The notes: generated from the sequence alone by a model not told the origin. A DNA stretch of 64,000 nt from Cenarchaeum symbiosum A (GCA_000200715.1 DP000238.1:1018593-1082592), one strand, 5' to 3'; shown: positions 7,839 to 17,077, counted from the stretch's first letter. Made by a program: numbers and translations.

Positions 7839-9878
7839 ATGGCCGGAGAGGAGATACTGCCCATAGGGGCCGGCATCGCCTCGTTTGTGGTGGCGGCAGG
7901 GCTGGCTGCGTGGATAACTAGGCACCCGCCCGGCACGAAAGAGCAGATGGAGATATCCGAGGCCGTAAGGGTCGGCGCATCGGCGTTCCTGAAGAGGGAG
8001 ATGAAGGTTATAGTGCCCGTAGCCGTCGGGCTCGCAGTAATCATAGGCGCATTTTTGCAGCCATCAAACGGGATAGCCTTTGCCGTGGGGGCGACGCTCT
8101 CTGCGGTGGCGGGGCTGATATCCCTAAAGATAACGGTAAAGGCAGCCGTGCGCGCGGCCAATCTGAGCAGCAAGGGGCTCGGCAAGACCTTTGCAATGGC
8201 GTTCCGGGGCGGGGCAACAGTGGGCCTTGCAGTCCCCGCGATGGCGCTGCTGGCGATAACTGGCCTGTACATGATATACCCGGATCCCATATCGATAGCA
8301 GGAGTCGGGATAGGGGCCAGCCTGATAGCCCTGTTCATAAGGATAGGCGGCGGCATATTCACAAAGGCGGCAGACATGGGGGCGGACCTTGTGGGAAAAG
8401 TAGAGGCCAACATACCAGAAGACGACCCTAGAAACCCCGCAACCATAGCGGACAACGTAGGGGACAATGTCGGGGATGCTGCAGGCATGGGCTCTGACGT
8501 GTACGAATCATACATCGTGACCATTCTTGCGGCCCTTCTCATAGCCGCCCTGATAGGAGCTCCAGAACTGCTGATGTTCCCGGTCATGGTGGGGGCGGCA
8601 GGCATGCTCGCCTCGATAGTGGGCGTGGTCATAGTGGGCTCCGGCGAGACCAAAGACGTGATGAGGCCGCTCAACCGCTCGTTCTATGTATCCGCGGGGA
8701 TAGCAGTAGGCCTCAATCTGGCATTTACGATAATATTCCTGGGCGAGAGCGCGTCTGCGTACTCCCTGTTCGGCTCGACCCTGATAGGGGTGGCCCTTGT
8801 GCCCGTCATACAGCGCATAACAGATAGGTATACAAACCACAAGTACGGCCCGGTAAACGAGATAGCAGAATCGGCAAAGTGGGGCTATGCGTCCCTTACC
8901 CTCATGGGGATAATCAAGGGACTGCAGTCGACGGGCCCCTTTATGATAGCGCTGGTCACGGCGATAATCGCGTCATACGCGCTGGGCTCCTCGTTTGCCC
9001 CAGAGGGCGCGGACCCTGTGCTCTACGGGATATTCGGAACGGCCATGACCGCCATGGCGATGCTGAGCCTGGCGGGGATAGTCCTCAGCATAGACGCCTT
9101 TGGGCCCATAGCGGACAACGCGGGCGGCATAGTAGAGATGACAGGCATGGGCGAGGAGAGCCGCAAGGTGACCGACGAGATAGATGCAGTAGGCAATACA
9201 ACAAAGGCAGTCACCAAGGGCTTTGCAATAGCTAGCGCGGCGCTTGCGGCACTTGCCATGATCCAGGCGTTCCAGTTCGAGGCGGCGCACATATTCGAGG
9301 GCGTTTTAGAGCTTGATTACAGCCTGACAAACCCCGCGGTCATAACGGGCCTGCTTGTCGGCGGCCTGCTCCCGTTTATAATAACAGGCCAGCTGATAAG
9401 CGGCGTATCGAGGGCCGCCATGAAGATGGTCGACGAGGTAAGGCGGCAGTTCAAGGCGGAACCCGGCATACTCACCGGCGAGACAAAGCCCGACTATGCG
9501 CGGTGCGTGGACATTGCCACTGTCGCGTCGATAAAAGAGCTCTGGAAGTCTGCAGTAATAGCCATAACGGCGCCGATAATACTGGGCATACTGCTGGGCC
9601 CTACCGCTGTGGCGGGCCTGCTCATGGGCTCGGTAGTAACAGGGATATTTCTCGCGTACCACCTTGCAAATACCGGCGGCGCCTGGGACAATGCGAAAAA
9701 GCTCGTCGAGATGAGGGGCGAGAAGGGCAGCGAGATACACAAGGTTACAGTAGTCGGCGACATAATAGGCGACCCCTACAAGGATACAGCAGGGCCTGCG
9801 CTCAACACTGTAATCAAGCTGCTAAATACTATAGCCATAGTGTTCGTCTCGGCGTTTGTATCAGTCCTGGTACTCTAG
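7839..9878 (+). CDS. hppA: Membrane-bound proton-translocating pyrophosphatase (K+-independent type)
   Basis: 679 aa, many membrane helices. It couples PPi hydrolysis to H+ pumping. The catalytic loops are visible: 'DVYESY', 'ADMGADLVGKVEANIPEDDPRNPA' region near residue 180, 'DNVGDNVGDAAGM' and, at the C-terminus, 'GDPYKDTAGPALN'. The diagnostic segment reads 'AVGNTTKAVTKG'. Lys after GNTT marks the K+-independent H+-pumping subclass; K+-dependent enzymes have Ala there. TTTATATTT lies about 28 nt before ATG 7839. The pump recovers energy from PPi made by biosynthesis. Confidence 0.96.
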   Translation: MAGEEILPIGAGIASFVVAAGLAAWITRHPPGTKEQMEISEAVRVGASAFLKREMKVIVPVAVGLAVIIGAFLQPSNGIAFAVGATLSAVAGLISLKITVKAAVRAANLSSKGLGKTFAMAFRGGATVGLAVPAMALLAITGLYMIYPDPISIAGVGIGASLIALFIRIGGGIFTKAADMGADLVGKVEANIPEDDPRNPATIADNVGDNVGDAAGMGSDVYESYIVTILAALLIAALIGAPELLMFPVMVGAAGMLASIVGVVIVGSGETKDVMRPLNRSFYVSAGIAVGLNLAFTIIFLGESASAYSLFGSTLIGVALVPVIQRITDRYTNHKYGPVNEIAESAKWGYASLTLMGIIKGLQSTGPFMIALVTAIIASYALGSSFAPEGADPVLYGIFGTAMTAMAMLSLAGIVLSIDAFGPIADNAGGIVEMTGMGEESRKVTDEIDAVGNTTKAVTKGFAIASAALAALAMIQAFQFEAAHIFEGVLELDYSLTNPAVITGLLVGGLLPFIITGQLISGVSRAAMKMVDEVRRQFKAEPGILTGETKPDYARCVDIATVASIKELWKSAVIAITAPIILGILLGPTAVAGLLMGSVVTGIFLAYHLANTGGAWDNAKKLVEMRGEKGSEIHKVTVVGDIIGDPYKDTAGPALNTVIKLLNTIAIVFVSAFVSVLVL

Positions 9879-10060
9879 TCTGCGCCCTTTACTAGCATCA
9901 TATCGAGCTCGTCTATCTGTTCTAGCACGGCCTTTCTGAGCGCGGTATTGTGCTCGGGGCAGAACTTGAAGTAATCATCTTCGGTAAGAAAGCACCCGCA
10001 GATCCACCGGGTCTTTTTGTCGCCCTCGACAGTAAGGCGGGAGTAGGGATGCCCGTCCAT
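9875..10060 (-). CDS. Small hypothetical protein with Cys-rich motif
   Basis: 61 aa, not a family I recognise. It has 'WICGCFL' (19-25) and 'FCPEHN' (33-38), a CxC...CPEH set that could bind one metal ion. The C-terminal half is a helix of Leu/Glu/Asp. ACTTTTTAGG lies about 27 nt before ATG 10060 on the minus strand, supporting a leaderless gene. It overlaps the hppA stop by 4 bp, tail to tail. Confidence 0.65.
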   Translation of the reverse strand: MDGHPYSRLTVEGDKKTRWICGCFLTEDDYFKFCPEHNTALRKAVLEQIDELDMMLVKGAD

Positions 10061-10120
10061 ACAGGCGGCAACGCGGCGGCGCCTAAAAAGTCATAGCATG
10101 AGAAAAAAAGGGATGGCGCC

Positions 10121-10378
10121 CTAGGGGCAGCCTTCCATCTTTTGTATGTAATAGCCGTCCTTCTCGATCGCCTGTGTGACCGGGGCCGGGGCATCCTGCG
10201 AGTGGCAGAACTGGCACTCGTTCTGGGTCATTGTTGCGCTACCTTCGCCTATGGTCTCTAGCCACTGCTTGCCGAACTCGATCGCCTTTGCATGGTCTTT
10301 TTCGCCTGTGATGACGTCAAAGTGCATCGTGCGCCCGTCGCCGGCCTTGACGTAGGTGTCGTACACGTGAATCTCCAT
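10121..10378 (-). CDS. DUF2024 family protein
   Basis: 85 aa. It begins 'MEIHVYDTYVKAGDGRTMHFDV', the DUF2024 signature, and has the conserved 'NECQFCHSQDAP' Cys/His block near residue 55. The function of the family is unknown. The frame is open to 10435, but the family start and the CATATTTAATCC-type box 25 nt upstream place the start at ATG 10378. Monocistronic; divergent from the CNNM gene. Confidence 0.82.
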   Translation of the reverse strand: MEIHVYDTYVKAGDGRTMHFDVITGEKDHAKAIEFGKQWLETIGEGSATMTQNECQFCHSQDAPAPVTQAIEKDGYYIQKMEGCP

Positions 10379-10538
10379 GGTATAGAGCAGGCAGAGGCCA
10401 TATTTAATCCAAATCGGGCGGATCACGGGCCGCAAAATCCTTAAAAATCATACCGGCCTATGTATGAGCAGCCCGGAATGGTGAATACGCAAGTAAAATG
10501 AGCAACAGCCCCACGGCACGCACCCTGCGGGGGTCCCG

Positions 10539-11795
10539 ATGGTAGATCTCTGGGTCGAGTTCCTATCACTGGCGGTCCTCATAGGCCTCTCGGGCTTTTT
10601 CAGCGGCCTCGAGGTGGCCTTGGTTGGAACCCGCAGCTCAAAGGTCAGGCAGCTCCTCAAGGACGGCACAAAGGGGGCGGCCGCCCTGCACAGGCTCAAG
10701 TCTAACCCCGGCTGGATGATGTCGAGTGTAAACCTGGGCAACAACCTGGTCAATGTTGGCTCTGCCGCCCTGGCAACCAGCATAGCCCTGCGCACGTTTG
10801 GCGACGACGGGCTCGGCATAGCAGTCGGCGTGATGACCTTTCTGATACTTGTGTTCGGCGAGATAACCCCAAAGACCTACTGCAATGCAAATGCCGTGGC
10901 CATATCGCTCCGCTTTGCGCCCGTGTTGATTGCGTTTGGGTACGCGCTCTGGCCGGTGGTCAAGGTATTCGAGTACATAACAAGGGGCATGGTGAAGCTT
11001 ACCGGTAGCAGCTATTACGCGCCGCCTATAACAGAGGACGAGATCAGGGGGGTGGTCGAGCAGGGCCTTGCCGACAAGGCAATAGAGGAGGAAGAAGGCG
11101 AGCTTGTGCACGGGGCCCTTGGATTCGATGATACTATAATCCGGGCGGTGATGACCCCCCGGACCAGGATGTTCACGCTAAATGCAAAGATGCTACTCTT
11201 CGAGGCGCTGCCGCTGATAAACCAGAGGGGCCACTCGAGAATACCCATACTCGGCGAGGGGGGAAACGAGATAGTCGGCTTTGTCCATGCAGGAGATATC
11301 CTCAAGGAGCTAGAACATGACAAGAGGGTGGTCACCCTCGAGCAGATTGCGCGAAAGCCGGTCTTTGTATCCCAGGAAAAGCGCGTCTCGTCTTTACTCA
11401 AGGAGATGCAGGGCAGAAAGGTGCACATGGCGATGGTCATAGACGAGCACGGGGGGATAGTGGGCCTGGTCACCCTCGAGGACCTGCTCGAAGAGATAGT
11501 GGGCGAGATAGAAGACGAGACCGACAAGACCCGCCCGCAGGAATACCACAGCATAGACCGCGATACTATAATCACCAGCGGGGACATAGAGATAAACAGG
11601 ATAAACGAGATCTTCAAGGCAGACGTGCCCGAGGGCGAAGACTATGCGTCCCTGTCGGGCCTACTCCATGAGAGGCTGCACGACATACCCCAGGAGGGCG
11701 ACAAGGTGGAGGTGGGCTCGCTCCGCATAATCGTAGAAGAGGTCAAAAAGAACGTGCCAAAAAAGGTCCGCATAGAGCGGATAAGGCGCGCATAG
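10539..11795 (+). CDS. CNNM/CorC-type transmembrane CBS-domain protein
   Basis: 418 aa. Layout: CNNM (DUF21) membrane domain with about four helices (residues 5-165; 'GFFSGLEVALVG', 'NNLVNVGSAALATS', 'GEITPKTY'), tandem CBS pair (about 205-325; 'VMTPRTRMF', 'EHGGIVGLVTLEDLLEEIVGEI'), and CorC_HlyC domain at the C-terminus ('GLLHERLHDIPQEGDKVEVG'). Relatives export Mg2+/Co2+ or Na+. TTAAAAATC at about 10440 would give a 5' leader of about 70 nt, unusual here where most genes are leaderless; two tiny ORFs lie in that leader. Confidence 0.88.
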   Translation: MVDLWVEFLSLAVLIGLSGFFSGLEVALVGTRSSKVRQLLKDGTKGAAALHRLKSNPGWMMSSVNLGNNLVNVGSAALATSIALRTFGDDGLGIAVGVMTFLILVFGEITPKTYCNANAVAISLRFAPVLIAFGYALWPVVKVFEYITRGMVKLTGSSYYAPPITEDEIRGVVEQGLADKAIEEEEGELVHGALGFDDTIIRAVMTPRTRMFTLNAKMLLFEALPLINQRGHSRIPILGEGGNEIVGFVHAGDILKELEHDKRVVTLEQIARKPVFVSQEKRVSSLLKEMQGRKVHMAMVIDEHGGIVGLVTLEDLLEEIVGEIEDETDKTRPQEYHSIDRDTIITSGDIEINRINEIFKADVPEGEDYASLSGLLHERLHDIPQEGDKVEVGSLRIIVEEVKKNVPKKVRIERIRRA

Positions 11796-11796
11796 G

Positions 11797-12840
11797 TCAG
11801 CGCGCGAACGTATCCTCGAGGATCTTTTTCTTTTCGCCCATGCGGAACAGCGATTCTGTGCGGGCTGCAGCCTCTGCGTATGGCCGCCCAAACAGCATGG
11901 CCTGGAGCAGCATGTGGTTTTCAGGTATGACTATGCCCGTCTGGTCGTCCGAATACATCAGCTGGATTGTATCGCCTGCCGCAGACGCCATGTTGGCGTG
12001 CACGTGAACCATGTTGGTATCCGCAAAGCCAAACCCCATTGAATCGGCGCACTGGCGGACCTCGCGCGTGCCCCGGGCTGTCCATAAAATGGCCACGCCC
12101 TGCTCGCCGGATAGCGCGTCTAGCACTTCATCTGCCTGCGGGGCCCCGCCTGTAAATCGCACGTCCATTATGTGCAGGTGCATCTGCCTGGTTGGCACCT
12201 TTATCGCGCGCAAAAACAGCGGTATGTCCCCCATGTACGACCGTACATCCTCGCCGTGGTGCGGGTGGGGCGTCATCTCGATTGTATCTGTTATCTCCTT
12301 GTCCTTTTGCTCTATGTCGGCCCACCTGCGGACCAGGGTGACGTCTATCCTCCCCATGCGGGAGCCGAACTTTTCGTAGAGCGGCTTGAGTATCCTGCCC
12401 ATGCCAGTTACATTGCAGCTGCCCTGCAGGATGTGGCTCTTTCCAATGGCTGAATCATAGTTGGCGCGCGAGTTGAAGAGAACATCGGATACTGCGCGCT
12501 CCCCGTATATCGTCTCGCCGCCCTGGTATATCGCCATCCTGCCAAGCGGCTCGTACAGGGATTTCTTGTTGTCGTATCCTCTGCCCCCGGGCGAGGCGTC
12601 TATTACAAGGTCGCAGCTGCGCACAGCATCCTCGATAGAGCCCGCCGTCTCGTATTCTGCAAACTCGGACTTTTTCTCGTGTGGAACATACACGTTGAGG
12701 CCCTTTGAGCGGGCCTCGGAGACCCCAGCGCCGGGCGAGTACTTTGCAACCCCGGTGAGATCAATCTCGTCGTCTTCGGAGAGAAAGGACGCCAGCCGCC
12801 TGCCTATCGAGCCGTACCCGTTGACAAAGACGCGCTTCAC
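11797..12840 (-). CDS. gap: Type II (archaeal) glyceraldehyde-3-phosphate dehydrogenase, phosphorylating
   Basis: 347 aa, GTG start. The N-terminus 'KRVFVNGYGSIGRR' is the dinucleotide site of archaeal GAPDH. The catalytic Cys is in 'QGSCNVTGMGR' near residue 140, and 'HPHHGEDV' is the family's conserved His block. It interconverts glyceraldehyde-3-phosphate and 1,3-bisphosphoglycerate; in this group it serves mainly gluconeogenesis (known biology). ACTTATTAGAC about 27 nt before GTG 12840 supports the start. Convergent with the CNNM gene, one base apart. Confidence 0.93.
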   Translation of the reverse strand: MKRVFVNGYGSIGRRLASFLSEDDEIDLTGVAKYSPGAGVSEARSKGLNVYVPHEKKSEFAEYETAGSIEDAVRSCDLVIDASPGGRGYDNKKSLYEPLGRMAIYQGGETIYGERAVSDVLFNSRANYDSAIGKSHILQGSCNVTGMGRILKPLYEKFGSRMGRIDVTLVRRWADIEQKDKEITDTIEMTPHPHHGEDVRSYMGDIPLFLRAIKVPTRQMHLHIMDVRFTGGAPQADEVLDALSGEQGVAILWTARGTREVRQCADSMGFGFADTNMVHVHANMASAAGDTIQLMYSDDQTGIVIPENHMLLQAMLFGRPYAEAAARTESLFRMGEKKKILEDTFAR

Positions 12841-12994
12841 GCCGCGATCAGGCGGGCCGGTCTAATAAGTGAGTGTCTGCGCGACTCTGGTCCAAAGATG
12901 TGACCTTTTGGCACCCGGTGGTCCATTAGTGAGCTAGACACGAGTATCCCTGACAAACGTGTACGTGCTGGGAACGGGATGACACAAAGCAACA

Positions 12995-13495
12995 TTAAGG
13001 AACTACACAAACTGTTACATTAGTTGGTTTAAACAATGCAATCTGATCATATCCAGATTTCCACGAAAATATTTTTGCTGTATAATCTCCATCCATATTG
13101 AGTTGGAATTCCTGAGGCCAGCAACTTGTCTTGCCTGCAGCTAATGTATCACATACAGTTTTGAGGGATGTGCTTATTGGAATAGTACTATCCATTTGAA
13201 CTAAATATATCAATTTCTGGTCATGATTTTGATTGTTGGTTATATCCGCAGTGATATGTATACGTTGATTGATTTTCACAGTATCAATTTTTCTTCCAGA
13301 GAGATCTGTTATACGAGCATTATTAATGCTAATTCTTTCTGGATACCGTACAAGTATAGGCAGTTCATCAATTCGGTATAATTTCATATCACACGCGTCA
13401 CATCTCAAGTCTTCCGGTTTCGGAACTTGTTTGACTCTTTTGTTACGCGCACACTCCAGACAAATATAATCTACATAGTCAAAACTCACATTCAA
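12995..13495 (-). CDS. Hypothetical protein with N-terminal zinc ribbon, AT-rich
   Basis: 166 aa. The N-terminus has 'CLECARN' (12-18) and 'CDACDMK' (32-38), a two-CxxC zinc ribbon. The rest looks like a beta-sandwich: 'RIHITADITNNQNHDQKLIYLVQ' pattern followed by 'GDYTAKIFSWKS'. Similar Ig-like modules occur in many proteins of this group (recollection, not searched). TTATATAATATTA lies about 26 nt before TTG 13495, a strong TATA box; GTG 13489 is an alternative start. The base composition is much more AT-rich than its neighbours, suggesting recent acquisition. Confidence 0.7.
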   Translation of the reverse strand: MNVSFDYVDYICLECARNKRVKQVPKPEDLRCDACDMKLYRIDELPILVRYPERISINNARITDLSGRKIDTVKINQRIHITADITNNQNHDQKLIYLVQMDSTIPISTSLKTVCDTLAAGKTSCWPQEFQLNMDGDYTAKIFSWKSGYDQIALFKPTNVTVCVVP

Positions 13496-13722
13496 GTAGA
13501 AGATGTAATATTATATAACATTACTGATGTTCGGATCTGATGCCATCATACGACCTGCTCGTGGCCGGTGTATGTGAGATCGACTCTTTTCAGACATGAA
13601 AACTCCCGAACTTAACAGCGCAGTGAAACCGCCCGCAGACGTGACGGAGCATGGGTCATGTCCCCATAACGTAAGAGCCACATAAGTGAAGTTTTTTATA
13701 CCAAAAGAATCCATACCTGTTG

Positions 13723-13869
13723 ATGGATGACAGCACCGACCCTCGGGATGAGGCGCCAGGAAACACACCGGGATCAGACAAGGATGTCAAAAAGGGCAAG
13801 CGTAAGGAGCGCGTCGTATATTTTGACGGCTCACAGGAATACGTGACTCTAAAATGCGTCATGGACTAG
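13723..13869 (+). CDS. Small basic/acidic hypothetical protein (48 aa)
   Basis: A 48-codon frame from ATG 13723 to TAG 13869. TTTTTATA at 13692-13699 sits about 25-30 nt upstream, exactly where leaderless genes of this window have their TATA box. The product is hydrophilic: an acidic, Pro-rich first half (DSTDPRDEAP), a basic patch (KKGKRKER) and a short beta-like end (VVYFDGSQEYVTL). A hairpin starts three bases after the stop. Function unknown; the call rests on the promoter and terminator context. Confidence 0.5.
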   Translation: MDDSTDPRDEAPGNTPGSDKDVKKGKRKERVVYFDGSQEYVTLKCVMD

Positions 13870-13871
13870 CC

Positions 13872-13903
13872 TGTTGGCCGTAATGGGAATATTCAGGCCA
13901 ACA
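13872..13903 (+). terminator. Hairpin downstream of the 48-aa gene
   Basis: TGTTGGCC (13872-13879) and GGCCAACA (13896-13903) form a perfect 8-bp stem with a 16-nt loop, beginning 3 nt after the preceding stop codon. It may end or stabilise that transcript. Archaeal termination depends more on T tracts, so the role is uncertain. Confidence 0.35.
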
Positions 13904-13941
13904 ATGTTCAAGCGTAGAATTCTGCACGATTTTCACTTATT

Positions 13942-14148
13942 TTACGGATATAGGACCATTGACGAGTCAAAATCACACAGATAAATCCGGTCACCGTAGA
14001 GATCGAATAGACTTGTCCGTGATACTTTGTTCAAGTTTAAGTGAATAACCATTCTTGTGTTGTCGTCCAAGAGGTACTCTGACGATTCGTACGATATTGT
14101 CTTGTACATACACGCTTCTTTCTCAACATTCTCCATTAATTGGGCCAT
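13942..14148 (-). CDS. Hypothetical protein (68 aa), uncertain
   Basis: 68 aa from ATG 14148 (64 aa from a later ATG). It is AT-rich like the zinc-ribbon gene at 12995 and unlike the surrounding genome. The residues alternate in a way that suggests beta strands ('RMVIHLNLNKV', 'DRIYLCDFDSSMVLY'). There is no clear TATA box; a purine run GGAGGG lies about 15 nt upstream. No family recognised. It could be a remnant. Confidence 0.4.
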   Translation of the reverse strand: MAQLMENVEKEACMYKTISYESSEYLLDDNTRMVIHLNLNKVSRTSLFDLYGDRIYLCDFDSSMVLYP

Positions 14149-14382
14149 GGTAATGATGACTTCCCTCCCCTGCGCCTCTTTGTTCGCCTCTGGCCGAACT
14201 CCCTATTCTTTCCAGATACTCCCTTTTGAGCTCCAAAAATTTGGCCAGGGCCCGCCACCCATGTCACAGCCGTTCAGCCAGTCTAGGCACGTGTCACATG
14301 CATTCAACAGGGAATTTTGTCCCCAGGAGGGGCAAGCACGCGCCCTACAAAGGCCCAAATATGCGCCCCTGAATAGGCCCGC

Positions 14383-15063
14383 ATGGAACTGCACGGGCCC
14401 TCAGTAGGGATAGGCGCAGGCGTGACGGCAGCCGTGATAGTAGCCGCATTCTTTGCCCTTGATATAGGCCAGGGTCCCGAGGCAGAATTGCGCACAGTCC
14501 AGCCCCAGACACAGCTCGCCCTGTACACAGAGAACGGCTCGCCTCCCCTCGGCGACCCGGGGGCGGCAGTCACCCTTGTGGAATTCGGGGACTATCAGTG
14601 CTTTTACTGCAACCAGTTCTTTCATGATACGGAACAGGCCATACTAGACGAGTACGTATCGACTGGAAAGGTGAGGATGATATTCAAGGACTTTACCATA
14701 ATAGGGCCGGATTCTGTAGCAGCTGCCCACGGGGCCCGCTGTGCGGACGAGCAGGGCAGCTTCTGGGAGTACCACGATATCCTGTACTCCAGATGGGCAG
14801 GCGAGAACACGGGATGGGCCTCTGCAGAGAACCTGCTGGATATGGCAGGGACTGCCGGCCTTGATGTAAACGCATGGGGCATATGCATGGACGAGGGCAG
14901 GCACGAGGGTGCCCTGTCTGCGAGCAACAATGACGCAAGGTCGCTTGGCCTGACGGGCACGCCTGCGTTCTTTGTGATTGATACAGACGGGGGCGTCACC
15001 AAGATAGAGGGGGCCCGCCCGTACGCAGACTTTAAGGCAGTGCTGGATTCGGCGCTCGCCTAG
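14383..15063 (+). CDS. DsbA-like extracytoplasmic thiol oxidoreductase
   Basis: 226 aa. One N-terminal membrane helix or signal anchor (about residues 8-27). The thioredoxin-fold DsbA domain follows, with 'VEFGDYQCFYCNQFF' at about 66-80: the active site is CFYC. 'GTPAFFVID' near residue 193 is the cis-Pro loop (TP). It probably makes or rearranges disulfides outside the membrane. Many DsbA-like proteins are known in this phylum. A CAAATAT box lies about 25 nt before ATG 14383. Confidence 0.88.
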   Translation: MELHGPSVGIGAGVTAAVIVAAFFALDIGQGPEAELRTVQPQTQLALYTENGSPPLGDPGAAVTLVEFGDYQCFYCNQFFHDTEQAILDEYVSTGKVRMIFKDFTIIGPDSVAAAHGARCADEQGSFWEYHDILYSRWAGENTGWASAENLLDMAGTAGLDVNAWGICMDEGRHEGALSASNNDARSLGLTGTPAFFVIDTDGGVTKIEGARPYADFKAVLDSALA

Positions 15064-15144
15064 GAGACAGCCGGCCCGGCGCCCGTGTAATATACTTTAT
15101 TTGATGCTGTATGCTTTTATGTAGATAACCGGGGTTTGAGGCGC

Positions 15145-16539
15145 ATGGCGGCAGGGATAGACGACATATCGGTGTACATACCCAAGTTGTACCTGGACGC
15201 GGGCGACTATGCTCTTATGAGAGGGGTGGACGCGACAAAGCTGCGCGACGGGCTGGGCGTCAACCAGATGGCGATGGTTGATAGCAACCAGGACCCGGCA
15301 TGCCTTGCAGCAAACGCGTGCCTGCGGATAATGCAGAGCAACAAGCTGTCCCCCGACGACATAGGCAGGCTGTATGTGTCCACAGAATCGTCCTTTGATG
15401 AATCCAAGGCGATGAACTCGTATGTGATAGGCATGCTAGAACAGGTCTACGGGCAGGGCTCGTTTGAGCACTGCGGCGGAGTGGAGACCAAGTTTGCATG
15501 CGTAAGCGGGTCGTATGCCCTATACGACAACGCCAACTGGATCAGGGCAGGCGAGGCAGAAGGCATGAACGCGCTGGTGGTGGTCTCGGATATAGCAAAG
15601 TACGACAAGGGGTCGTCAGGCGAGATGACCCAGGGGGCGGGCGCTATCGCCATGCTGCTCAACGACGAGCCTAGATTGCTCGCGTTTGACCCAAAGGTTA
15701 CAGCAACATCGATAAAAGACGAGTACGACTTTTACCGCCCGTTTGGCAAGGAGACGCCGATAGTGCACGGGCAGTACTCGAATCTTTTGTACCTTATACA
15801 GGTGAGAAACGCGCTCGAGATATACAAGAAAAAGGCCGCTGCATCGGGGATCATATCGGTCGGGGAGGGCAGGTCCGTCCTTGACTATATAGACCACCTC
15901 AACATGCACCTTCCATATGCAAAGATGGGCAAAAAGGCGCTCGCGTATCTTGTAAGGCACGAATGGCGCAGCCTGCCCCGGTGGAAGGGGGTAATAGACA
16001 AGGTTGGCATGCCCGAGCCCGTCCCCAAGGATCCGCGCGGGACGATAGAGTCCATCCTGGGCGATGCAGAGTTCATGGAGAGCGACCGCGAGTTCCAAAA
16101 GAGGTTCACAAGGACAGACGAGTTCCAGGAGGTCTACGAGTCCAAGCTAGCAAGCTCGCTTGTCGCCTCGTCGATGGTGGGCAACCTGTACACTGCGTCT
16201 CTATACCTCGGCTTTAGGAGCACGATAGAGTTTGAGTTCCAGAAGGGGGCCGACCTAGAGGGGCAGCGCTTTGGATTTGGGTCATACGGCTCGGGGAGCT
16301 CGGCTATGATATTCTCAGGAGTCATACAGCCGGGGTATGTGCAGCTGGCCCGGGACATGAACCTAGAAGCGGAGATAGGCCCCAGAAAGAGGCTATCCGC
16401 GGACCAGTACGAGATGATCCACGGAAACCAGCTGTCTCCTGAAGAGTCCATACTGTCATCGAGCAAGGAGTTTGTCCTGGTGGACGTCAATACCACCCCT
16501 GAATCAAGGGGCCAGCGGAGATACGTCTTCAATGAGTAG
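15145..16539 (+). CDS. Hydroxymethylglutaryl-CoA synthase
   Basis: 464 aa. It joins acetyl-CoA and acetoacetyl-CoA into HMG-CoA, the first committed step of the mevalonate route to archaeal lipids. The catalytic Cys is in 'ETKFACVSGSYALYD' near residue 118; an earlier 'GRLYVSTESSFDESKAMNSY' region carries the catalytic Glu pattern. It is longer than the roughly 350-aa euryarchaeal form and nearer in length to eukaryotic enzymes. ATG 15145 is preferred over an in-frame TTG three codons earlier. Its stop overlaps the next start by 8 bp. Confidence 0.9.
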   Translation: MAAGIDDISVYIPKLYLDAGDYALMRGVDATKLRDGLGVNQMAMVDSNQDPACLAANACLRIMQSNKLSPDDIGRLYVSTESSFDESKAMNSYVIGMLEQVYGQGSFEHCGGVETKFACVSGSYALYDNANWIRAGEAEGMNALVVVSDIAKYDKGSSGEMTQGAGAIAMLLNDEPRLLAFDPKVTATSIKDEYDFYRPFGKETPIVHGQYSNLLYLIQVRNALEIYKKKAAASGIISVGEGRSVLDYIDHLNMHLPYAKMGKKALAYLVRHEWRSLPRWKGVIDKVGMPEPVPKDPRGTIESILGDAEFMESDREFQKRFTRTDEFQEVYESKLASSLVASSMVGNLYTASLYLGFRSTIEFEFQKGADLEGQRFGFGSYGSGSSAMIFSGVIQPGYVQLARDMNLEAEIGPRKRLSADQYEMIHGNQLSPEESILSSSKEFVLVDVNTTPESRGQRRYVFNE

Positions 16540-17077
16540 CGACGAGCCAAACCCCATAAAGGACATACTGTACGATGTAATAGATACGGCGGGCGAGGAC
16601 TGGATAAAGCAGAGGGTTCTCGACGGGGACACAGCCGGGGCCATAAACAGGCTGGTATCCGATTCGATGGGAAGGGTCGCTGATTTGGAGGGCGACCCCG
16701 AGGTCAATGGATCAAAGCTGCTCAACTCGATGCTCCACTATATGCTGACCCTTGTCATGATCCCCACCCAGAGAAAGTTCGACGAGCAAGGCACGGAGGT
16801 GGACATTGCCATACCGGATATGAAGACGGTCCGGTCCAGCCCCCGCGATGCCCTTCTCATATGCATACCCGCGTTGCATGAGAACAGGGAGGCCCACGCC
16901 AAGACGGTCGCCGGCATGCACCCGGAAAAAGAGAACGTCTGGTATGTGGGGGAGGGCGGTTCCAGCGGCAGGACCTATTCCGCGTCTGACGGGTCGGTAA
17001 ACAGGATAATAGACGATATAAACGCCTTCTTCAAGGAGAGAAAGGCGCCGCGGTTCAGGTTTGTAGGCTCAAACTGA
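16532..17077 (+). CDS. Conserved-looking hypothetical protein coupled to HMG-CoA synthase
   Basis: 181 aa from ATG 16532, which overlaps the HMG-CoA synthase stop (ATGAGTAG), so the two are translationally coupled. The first third is helical and acidic. The middle has 'VDIAIPDMKTV' followed by 'ALLICIP', a D-x(n)-K pattern on adjacent strands that could be a nuclease-like or Rossmann-like core; this is only a visual impression. No signal or membrane span. Its 3' end overlaps bioD tail to tail by 23 bp. Confidence 0.7.
   Translation: MSSDEPNPIKDILYDVIDTAGEDWIKQRVLDGDTAGAINRLVSDSMGRVADLEGDPEVNGSKLLNSMLHYMLTLVMIPTQRKFDEQGTEVDIAIPDMKTVRSSPRDALLICIPALHENREAHAKTVAGMHPEKENVWYVGEGGSSGRTYSASDGSVNRIIDDINAFFKERKAPRFRFVGSN

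Noticed and set aside
10439-10538. Riboswitch in the leader of the CNNM/CorC gene
   Set aside because: The leader is longer than usual but I see no known aptamer fold, only two tiny ORFs.
13511-13768. 85-codon minus-strand frame
   Set aside because: No motif or promoter; overlaps the better-supported 48-aa gene on the plus strand.
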